This document shows, piece after piece, positions 14,469 through 19,504 of a stretch of DNA of 19,504 nt. The stretch lies in contig JABFVJ010000121.1 in NCBI GenBank assembly GCA_013362835.1, positions 1-19,504 of the forward strand, read 5' to 3'. The notes under the pieces are model-generated. The model saw only the letters and a program-made list of their open reading frames with translations. It was not told the origin of the DNA and did not search any database. The stretch is from Nonomuraea sp. GTDB lineage: Bacteria > Actinomycetota > Actinomycetes > Streptosporangiales > Streptosporangiaceae. A program made the translations under genes and the position numbers. How positions within the stretch are numbered: position 1 is the stretch's first letter; every line of letters starts with the position of its first letter.

Positions 14469-16114
14469 GCGACCTCAACGCCGTACCGAAGGCCATCGCC
14501 GGGCCGTCGACCTTCCTCGACGACCGCCTGGGCGGTGCGAACGCGCTCAAGCGCAACCTGCGCAAGATCTTCCCCGACCACTGGTCGTTCCTGCTGGGTG
14601 AGATCGCGCTCTACTCGTTCATCATCCTGCTGCTGACCGGTACGTTCCTGACGCTGTGGTTCAAGCCGAGCATGGGCGAGATCGCCTATGACGGCTCGTA
14701 CGCGCCGCTCAAGGGCGTCATGATGTCGGAGGCCTACGCGTCGTCGCTGGAGATCAGCTTCGACGTCCGGGGTGGTCTGCTCATGCGGCAGATGCACCAC
14801 TGGGCGGCCCTGCTCTTCGTGGCCGGCATGACGGTCCACATGCTCCGCGTGTTCTTCACCGGCGCCTACCGCAAGCCGCGCGAGCTCAACTGGATCATCG
14901 GCGTGCTGCTGCTGACCCTGGCGCTGGCCGAGGGCCTGACCGGCTACTCCCTCCCCGACGACCTGCTCTCCGGCGCCGGTCTGCGGATCACCGAGGGCGT
15001 GGCGATCTCGCTGCCGCTGGTGGGCACGTACATCACGTTCTTCCTGTTCGGCGGGGAGTATCCGGGCGGGGATGTCATCGCCCGGTTCTACTCGCTGCAC
15101 ATCCTGCTCATCCCGGGCATCCTGCTGGCGCTGGTCACGGCGCACATGGTGCTCATGTGGGTGCAGAAGCACACGCAGATGCCAGGCAAGGGACGTAACA
15201 ACCACAACGTCGTGGGCGCGCCGTTCTACCCGGCCTTCATGGCCAAGGCGGGCGCGTACTTCCTGTTCACGCTCGCCGTGATCTCGGGGCTGGCGACGTT
15301 CGCGCAGATCAACCCGATCTGGCTGTTCGGGCCGTACACGCCGGCGGACGTGTCGGCCGGTTCGCAGCCCGACTGGTACATGGGCTTCCTCGAAGGCGCG
15401 CTGCGGCTCATGCCGCCGTGGGAGTGGAACCTGTTCGGCACGGCCCACGCGGGCACGCTGCCGCTGAGCGTGATCATCCCGGCCCTGGTGCCCATGGGCA
15501 TCATCATGACCGGGCTCGCGCTCTACCCGTTCCTGGAACGCTGGGTCACCGGCGACAACCGCGAGCACCACATCGCCGACCGGCCGCGCAACAACCCGCA
15601 CCGCACCTCGATCGGCATCTCCGCGATGACGTTCTACGGTGTCCTGTGGCTGCTCGGGGCCAACGACGAGCTCTCGGCCAACTTCCACGTGAGCCTCAAC
15701 TGGACCACGTACATCGGACGAGGGCTGATCTTCATCGCGCCGGCGCTGGCGTACCTGATCACCTACCGCATGTGCCTCGGCCTGCAGCGCAGCGACGCGG
15801 CGATCATCGGGCACGGTGTGGAGTCGGGCGTCATCAAGCGGCTGCCGCACGGCGAGTTCATCGAGGTGCACACGCCGCCGGCCGACGACATCGAGGCCCA
15901 CATGCGGGGCAAGGAGCCGGTCGCGGCGGTGCCGGTCGACGAGGACGCCTCGGGCATCCCGCCGAAGGGCATGCGCGGGCCGCTCGGCAAGCTCCGCGGT
16001 CGCATGTCCAAGGCGTACGGCGGCGAGAAGATCCCGCTCGACGACGGCCACCACGCCGAACACGACGACCACGCGGCTCTCGACGCCGGCGACGACCGCA
16101 GCCTCACGCATTAA
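14465..16114 (+). CDS. qcrB: Cytochrome b subunit of the bc1 complex
   Basis: QcrB oxidises menaquinol at the Qo site and carries haems bL and bH; in mycobacteria it is the target of telacebec (Q203). The 549-residue product has haem ligands H111 and H125 in one helix (14 apart, after RQM) and H212 and H227 in another (15 apart, the b6-like spacing). The Qo signature is PDWY (302-305) in place of PEWY. About eight membrane helices occupy residues 47-440, followed by a polar cytoplasmic extension of about 110 residues ending in an acidic, His-rich tail (HHAEHDDH, 529-536). AGGGAGGCC just upstream is the ribosome-binding site, and ATG 14465 overlaps the qcrA stop. A strong terminator follows within 16 nt. 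Confidence 0.98.
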   Translation: MSDLNAVPKAIAGPSTFLDDRLGGANALKRNLRKIFPDHWSFLLGEIALYSFIILLLTGTFLTLWFKPSMGEIAYDGSYAPLKGVMMSEAYASSLEISFDVRGGLLMRQMHHWAALLFVAGMTVHMLRVFFTGAYRKPRELNWIIGVLLLTLALAEGLTGYSLPDDLLSGAGLRITEGVAISLPLVGTYITFFLFGGEYPGGDVIARFYSLHILLIPGILLALVTAHMVLMWVQKHTQMPGKGRNNHNVVGAPFYPAFMAKAGAYFLFTLAVISGLATFAQINPIWLFGPYTPADVSAGSQPDWYMGFLEGALRLMPPWEWNLFGTAHAGTLPLSVIIPALVPMGIIMTGLALYPFLERWVTGDNREHHIADRPRNNPHRTSIGISAMTFYGVLWLLGANDELSANFHVSLNWTTYIGRGLIFIAPALAYLITYRMCLGLQRSDAAIIGHGVESGVIKRLPHGEFIEVHTPPADDIEAHMRGKEPVAAVPVDEDASGIPPKGMRGPLGKLRGRMSKAYGGEKIPLDDGHHAEHDDHAALDAGDDRSLTH

Positions 16115-16129
16115 AAGTTTTTCGTCATA

Positions 16130-16168
16130 GATCGGCCCGGACGGGTTTCCGTCCGGGCCGATCGTTTT
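16130..16168 (+). terminator. Rho-independent terminator of ctaE-qcrC-qcrA-qcrB
   Basis: GATCGGCCCGGACGG (16130-16144) pairs perfectly with CCGTCCGGGCCGATC (16149-16163), a 15-bp stem around the loop GTTT, followed by GTTTT. A TTTTT run also precedes it at 16118-16122 next to AAAA (16113-16116). It is the strongest terminator in the window. Confidence 0.95.
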
Positions 16169-16316
16169 CCGTCTCGTTCGGGGAAGTCCATTCCTCACGG
16201 CTTCGCCGGGTGGGCCGCACGCGCCGTAGCCCCTTGCCGTCCGTCCTGGCCGGTCGTGAAGGCCCACGGGCCGCTCGCCGTGACGACGCGCTCTGCAGGC
16301 CCTCTCCGTGGTCACT

Positions 16317-16336
16317 CGTTCGCCGACCGGCGAACG
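16317..16336 (-). terminator. Hairpin downstream of the RAM-domain gene
   Basis: CGTTCGCC (16317-16324) pairs perfectly with GGCGAACG (16329-16336) around a 4-nt loop. It lies 46 nt past the stop of the minus-strand RAM-domain gene. There is no T-run, so terminator function is inferred from position. Confidence 0.5.
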
Positions 16337-16382
16337 GTTCGCCCATACCGGCCCTTGGTCGTCGGGTGGGTGATTTGGGGGG

Positions 16383-16670
16383 TCAGTCGGTTTCGGGGAA
16401 GCCGATGGAGAAGGCGGCGTCGAGGTCGTGCTTGGAGTAGGTGCGGAAGGCGATGTGGGTTTCGGTGTGCTCCACGCCGTCGACCTTGTTCAGGCGGCCC
16501 GGGATGACCTCGGCCACCTCTTCGTAGCGGGCGACCCGGACCATGGCGAGCAGGTCCCATTCGCCGGTGATGGAGTAGACCTCGCTGACCCCGTCGATCT
16601 CGGCGATCGTCTGGGCGACCTCCGGGATCCGGTCTACCTCGGCCTTGATGTGGACAATTGCCGTGACCAT
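16383..16670 (-). CDS. Stand-alone Lrp/AsnC ligand-binding (RAM) domain protein
   Basis: The 95-residue protein matches only the C-terminal amino-acid-sensing half of Lrp/AsnC regulators: the beta-alpha-beta start TAIVHIKAEVDRIPEVAQTI, the central EVYSITGEWDLLAMVRV with the conserved GxxDLL, and a second half ending in ETHIAFRTY. The N-terminal helix-turn-helix is absent, and the ATG at 16670 with AAGGTGGG just upstream shows this is the natural start and not a broken gene. Such proteins form ligand-binding oligomers and may modulate full-length Lrp proteins. It follows the exonuclease fusion gene by 17 nt on the same strand, so the two are likely co-transcribed. The ligand is unknown. Confidence 0.9.
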   Translation of the reverse strand: MVTAIVHIKAEVDRIPEVAQTIAEIDGVSEVYSITGEWDLLAMVRVARYEEVAEVIPGRLNKVDGVEHTETHIAFRTYSKHDLDAAFSIGFPETD

Positions 16671-16687
16671 GGTCCCACCTTATCGGG

Positions 16688-18412
16688 TCATCCCCAGGGC
16701 CGCCCCTCCCGGTCGCGGCGCTGGTCGAGGCCGCGATAGGCGAGGTCGATGCGGGCCTTGTGGCGGGCTGCGCCGCGCGCGGGGAGCGACCACACGCCGT
16801 CGACCTCCACCAGCCGGACCCCGGGGGACTCCAGCCAGCGGAGAATGCACTCGGTCTCCTCGGCGCTCGCGGCGTGGACCGGGCCGGGGCCGGGGATGAC
16901 GGCCTCCGCCATGGCCTTGAGCGAGGCGACGAAGGGGGTCGGATGGGCGCCCTTCGGCATGACCCCGGCGGCGGCGAGCCGGCCGTAGCGGATCACGTGG
17001 ATGTCCCAGCCGCCGTCGAAGGCCGGGCTCGCGGCCACCAGCTCGGGGATGCGGGTGATGGCGCTCAGGCGCTGCATGCGCGCCGCCGCCCGGACGAACG
17101 CGGCCAGCCGGTCGCGGTCGATCGAGGCCTCCTCGTAGCGCTGCTCGACCGACAGGCGCTCCATGCGGGCCGAGACGGCGGTGAAGACGAGCGAGGCGTC
17201 GGAGGTCATGGCCCGGCGCGCGCTCTCGACGTGCGCGGAGTATTCCTCCGGGGTCTCCTTGCCCGCGCAGGGCGCGCCGCAGCGGCCCATCTCGTGCAGG
17301 ACGCAGGCCGCGCGGCGGGTGCGCAGGCTGATCGGCTGGGTGCACTGGCGCAGCGGCACCGCTTCGTGCAGGGCGATGCGCGCCTCGTCGGCCAGGCGGG
17401 TGCTGGTGAACGGGCCGAGGTAGGTGGCGTCGTCGTCCTTGAGGTCGCGGACGATCGACAGCCGCGGGAACGCGTCGGTGGTGAGCTTGAGCCAGACGAC
17501 CTTCTCCGGGAAGCGCGACCTGCGGTTGTAGCGGGGTTTGGCGCCGCCGATCAGCCGCAGCTCCCTGACCTCCGCCTCCAGGGCCGTCGCGCAGACGATG
17601 TGGCGCACCCGGTCGGCGATGCCGATCATCTCGCGGATGCGGGGACGGGTCTCGCTGGCGGTGAAGTAGGAGCGCACCCGGTTGCGGAGGTTGGTGCTCT
17701 TGCCGATGTAGAGGACCTCGCCGCGTTCGTCCTCGAAGAAGTAGACGCCGGGGGCGTGCGGGACGGACTCGGCCAGGTGGCGCTTGCGCTGCTGCTCCGG
17801 CGTGGGGGCGCGGACGAACGACTTGAGCTCTTCGAGCGTGTGCACCTGGAAGGAACCGGCCCGCTCGATCAGCCCGTGGAGCACGTGGACGGTCGCCCTG
17901 GCGTCCTGGAGGGCGCGGTGGCACGGGTCGGTCGGGCTGTGGAAGAACCTGGCCAGCGTGGACAGCTTGGCGTTGGGCGTCTCGTCGCGGGTCAGCACGC
18001 GCCTGGCCAGGTCGACGGTGTCGACGACCGGGTTGGCGGGCGGGGGATAGCCGTGGGCGGCGCAGGCGGCCTTGACGAAGCGGGTGTCGAAGCTCGCGTT
18101 GTGGGCCACCAGCGTGGCGCCCCTGATGAACTCCAGGAAGCTCGGCAGCACCGACTCGATGCGCGGCGCGGCGACGACCATGGCGTCGGTGATGCCGGTC
18201 AGCACCGAGATGAACGGCGGGATCGGCCCTCCGGGATCGACCAGCGTGGAGAACTCGCCCAGCACCTCTCCCGCCCGGACCTTGACCGCGCCGATCTCGG
18301 TGATCGAGTCCTCGGCGGGGGAGCCGCCGGTGGTCTCGAGGTCGAACACGACGAACGTGACGTCGCTCAGCGGGGTGCCGAGCTCGTCGAGGGTGCCTTG
18401 AACCGCGTCCAC
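16688..18412 (-). CDS. DEDD exonuclease fused to GIY-YIG nuclease and UVR motif (UvrC/Cho-like)
   Basis: The 574-residue protein joins a DnaQ-type 3'-5' exonuclease to the N-terminal part of UvrC. Exonuclease motifs are D24/E26 (FDLETTGG), the HNASFD box (104-109, D109) and H165/D170 (HRALQD). The GIY-YIG domain runs from PGVYFFEDE (221-229) through VLYIGKSTNLRNRV (233-246, R245) to a catalytic Glu near E281. Four cysteines C357, C370, C378 and C382 match the spacing of the UvrC [4Fe-4S] site. A UVR motif (about 417-437, YEEASIDRDRL) follows, then a shortened tail in place of the full UvrC RNase-H and HhH parts. Mycobacterial Rv2191 has this architecture. It is probably a repair nuclease. GTG 18412 is chosen because the protein fold begins there; it has no real ribosome-binding site. 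The frame continues upstream to another GTG at 18460. Confidence 0.9.
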   Translation of the reverse strand: MDAVQGTLDELGTPLSDVTFVVFDLETTGGSPAEDSITEIGAVKVRAGEVLGEFSTLVDPGGPIPPFISVLTGITDAMVVAAPRIESVLPSFLEFIRGATLVAHNASFDTRFVKAACAAHGYPPPANPVVDTVDLARRVLTRDETPNAKLSTLARFFHSPTDPCHRALQDARATVHVLHGLIERAGSFQVHTLEELKSFVRAPTPEQQRKRHLAESVPHAPGVYFFEDERGEVLYIGKSTNLRNRVRSYFTASETRPRIREMIGIADRVRHIVCATALEAEVRELRLIGGAKPRYNRRSRFPEKVVWLKLTTDAFPRLSIVRDLKDDDATYLGPFTSTRLADEARIALHEAVPLRQCTQPISLRTRRAACVLHEMGRCGAPCAGKETPEEYSAHVESARRAMTSDASLVFTAVSARMERLSVEQRYEEASIDRDRLAAFVRAAARMQRLSAITRIPELVAASPAFDGGWDIHVIRYGRLAAAGVMPKGAHPTPFVASLKAMAEAVIPGPGPVHAASAEETECILRWLESPGVRLVEVDGVWSLPARGAARHKARIDLAYRGLDQRRDREGRPWG

Positions 18413-18420
18413 GTTCCAAG

Positions 18421-18426
18421 ACCATA
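18421..18426 (-). promoter_or_regulatory. Candidate -10 for a leaderless transcript of the exonuclease fusion gene
   Basis: On the minus strand TATGGT (18426-18421) ends 8 nt before GTG 18412. With no Shine-Dalgarno present, transcription could begin at or next to the start codon, as is common in Actinobacteria. No clear -35 is seen. Confidence 0.3.
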
Positions 18427-18555
18427 GAGAGGGGGACCGACAGTTACCCTGGCAACCCACTCCCAGGGTCTTGCGAGCGGCGGCCGCGAGGGGAGCCGGA
18501 GCGGTAATGACGGTCGAATAACCATCGGTCTTGATCCTTAGTTACCCTTCCCTTT

Positions 18556-19504
18556 ATGTCCGCGGGAAGACTTGCCGGCCGCTACTCCCTGCTGCGCCCC
18601 CTCGGCGCGGGAGGCATGGGGAAGGTGTGGCTGGCCAAGGACGAGATGCTTGACCGTGAGGTCGCGGTCAAGGAGCTCACGCTGCCCGAGGGCATGTCGC
18701 CCAAGGAGCGCTCGGACTCGGTCACGAGGGCGGTGCGCGAGGCGCAGGCCACCGCGCGGCTGCGCCACCCCGGCATCGTGGCGCTGCACGACGTCATCGT
18801 GGAGCACGAGCGTCCGTGGCTGGTCATGGAGTTGCTGCGGGGCCGCACGCTGGGCGAGACCGTACGCGAGTTCGGCCCGATGCCCCCCGAGTACGCCGCC
18901 CGCGTCGGCGCCGACGTCCTGGAGGCGCTGGGGGCCGCCCACGCGCAGGGCCTGCAACATCGCGACGTGAAGCCGGGCAACGTGTTCCTGACCGAGAGCG
19001 GCAGGGTCGTGCTGACCGACTTCGGCATCGCCCGGCAGGAAGGGCAGTCCACGCTCACCGAGCAGGGGCTGATGATCGGCTCGCCCGGGTTCATCGCGCC
19101 GGAGCGGCTGGAGGGCGAGCCCGGCGGCCCGGCCAGTGACCTGTGGTCGCTCGGCGCGACCCTGTTCGTGGCCGTGACCGGCGGCAACGCCTACGAGGGC
19201 TCGGTCGCCGACCGGGTCAGGGCCACCGTGACCCAGCCGGTGCCGGTCGCGCCGGGGCCGCTCGGGCCGCTGCTCGCCGCCATGATGGCGCGTCATCCGG
19301 CCGCCCGCCCCGATCCCCGTACCGTCGTGAACGCGTTCAGGCAGGTGGCCGCGGGCGGTCCGCCACCCGTGCTGCAGCCCGGCCAGGTCGACACGGCGCC
19401 GCGCAGGCGGCGGGGCATGCGGCGCGGCCGGGCGCTGCTGTGGACGGCCGTCGCCGCGGCGCTGGTCGTCGCCGCCGCGGCCACCGGCTTCTTCGTGCTG
19501 CGCG
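18556..19504 (+). CDS. Ser/Thr protein kinase, membrane-anchored (3' end outside window)
   Basis: The frame is open from ATG 18556 to the window edge, 316 codons. Hanks-type kinase motifs are all present: glycine loop GAGGMGKV (17-24), VAVKE with ATP lysine K39, helix-C glutamate E62, HRDVKPGN with catalytic D137 and N142, DFG (155-157), activation loop with STLTEQ and GSPGFIAPE (175-183), and SDLWSLG (194-200). After the kinase domain (about 8-265) come a Pro-rich linker, an Arg-rich stretch (283-292) and one membrane helix (about 294-314), so an extracellular sensor part should follow beyond the edge. The start is fixed by an in-frame stop at 18532-18534, with no other start codon between. 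Upstream is pyrimidine-rich with no Shine-Dalgarno. It is divergent from the exonuclease fusion gene. The substrates are unknown. Confidence 0.95.
   Translation, partial: MSAGRLAGRYSLLRPLGAGGMGKVWLAKDEMLDREVAVKELTLPEGMSPKERSDSVTRAVREAQATARLRHPGIVALHDVIVEHERPWLVMELLRGRTLGETVREFGPMPPEYAARVGADVLEALGAAHAQGLQHRDVKPGNVFLTESGRVVLTDFGIARQEGQSTLTEQGLMIGSPGFIAPERLEGEPGGPASDLWSLGATLFVAVTGGNAYEGSVADRVRATVTQPVPVAPGPLGPLLAAMMARHPAARPDPRTVVNAFRQVAAGGPPPVLQPGQVDTAPRRRRGMRRGRALLWTAVAAALVVAAAATGFFVLR

Noticed and set aside
16115..16382. Possible small gene in the longest intergenic gap
   Set aside because: Short frames on both strands have no ribosome-binding site or recognisable protein; the gap is explained by two terminator-like hairpins.
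16688..18412. Calling the fusion protein UvrC
   Set aside because: It has an N-terminal DnaQ exonuclease and lacks the full UvrC C-terminal RNase-H and helix-hairpin-helix parts; true uvrC would be elsewhere.

Overview
The window is high-GC DNA with mostly GC-ending codons and many GTG starts. The gene content and order match the respiratory neighbourhood of Actinobacteria: ctaC-ctaD-ctaF and ctaE-qcrC-qcrA-qcrB, with trpD, an AdoK/CbhK-type kinase, a HesB-family protein, nadA and a DnaQ-GIY-YIG fusion protein around them. From memory this resembles the Rv2191-Rv2204c region of Mycobacterium tuberculosis and the SCO214x-SCO216x region of Streptomyces coelicolor. Details such as the cysteine desulfurase/TusA/CBS run would suit a Streptosporangiales-like or Streptomyces-like actinomycete, but I cannot fix the genus. 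I see no insertion sequence, phage gene, CRISPR array, tRNA or rRNA.

Layout. 1-1046 (+): the 3' end of an alpha/beta-hydrolase-like gene, then a SIMPL-domain gene. 1052-2203 (-): nadA, convergent with the SIMPL gene across only 5 nt. 2367-3815 (+): an A-type Fe-S carrier and an adenosine-kinase-like PfkB kinase. 3872-5737 (-): a run transcribed as cysteine desulfurase, TusA-family protein, CBS-pair protein. 5880-8787 (+): ctaC-ctaD-ctaF with overlapping cistrons, closed by a strong intrinsic terminator. 8929-10128 (+): a lipoprotein L,D-transpeptidase. 10222-11670 (-): a degenerate response-regulator receiver followed by trpD. 11879-16114 (+): ctaE-qcrC-qcrA-qcrB, closed by a 15-bp perfect terminator stem. 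16383-18412 (-): a DEDD exonuclease/GIY-YIG/UVR fusion followed by a stand-alone Lrp-type RAM-domain protein. 18556 to the end (+): a Ser/Thr protein kinase cut by the window edge just after its transmembrane segment.

How the genes work together. The core is a complete bcc-aa3 supercomplex. QcrB (cytochrome b), QcrA (Rieske) and QcrC (dihaem cytochrome cc that replaces soluble cytochrome c) oxidise menaquinol and pass electrons to the CuA site of CtaC and the haem a/a3-CuB centre of CtaD, with CtaE and CtaF as accessory subunits. A second theme is Fe-S and sulfur handling: a cysteine desulfurase with a TusA-type acceptor, an A-type carrier, and clients or likely clients NadA, QcrA and the UvrC-like four-cysteine site of the fusion nuclease.

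Nothing here is clearly a new system. The most interesting signals are a perfect palindrome against the nadA ribosome-binding site, paired repeats in the ctaE/receiver divergent promoter, a receiver that keeps its phospho-acceptor Asp but lacks the switch Thr and Lys, a hairpin in the ctaC leader, and two genes whose starts look leaderless. There is no gene-free stretch longer than 300 bases; the longest, 16115-16382, holds two terminator-like hairpins and nothing else I can support.
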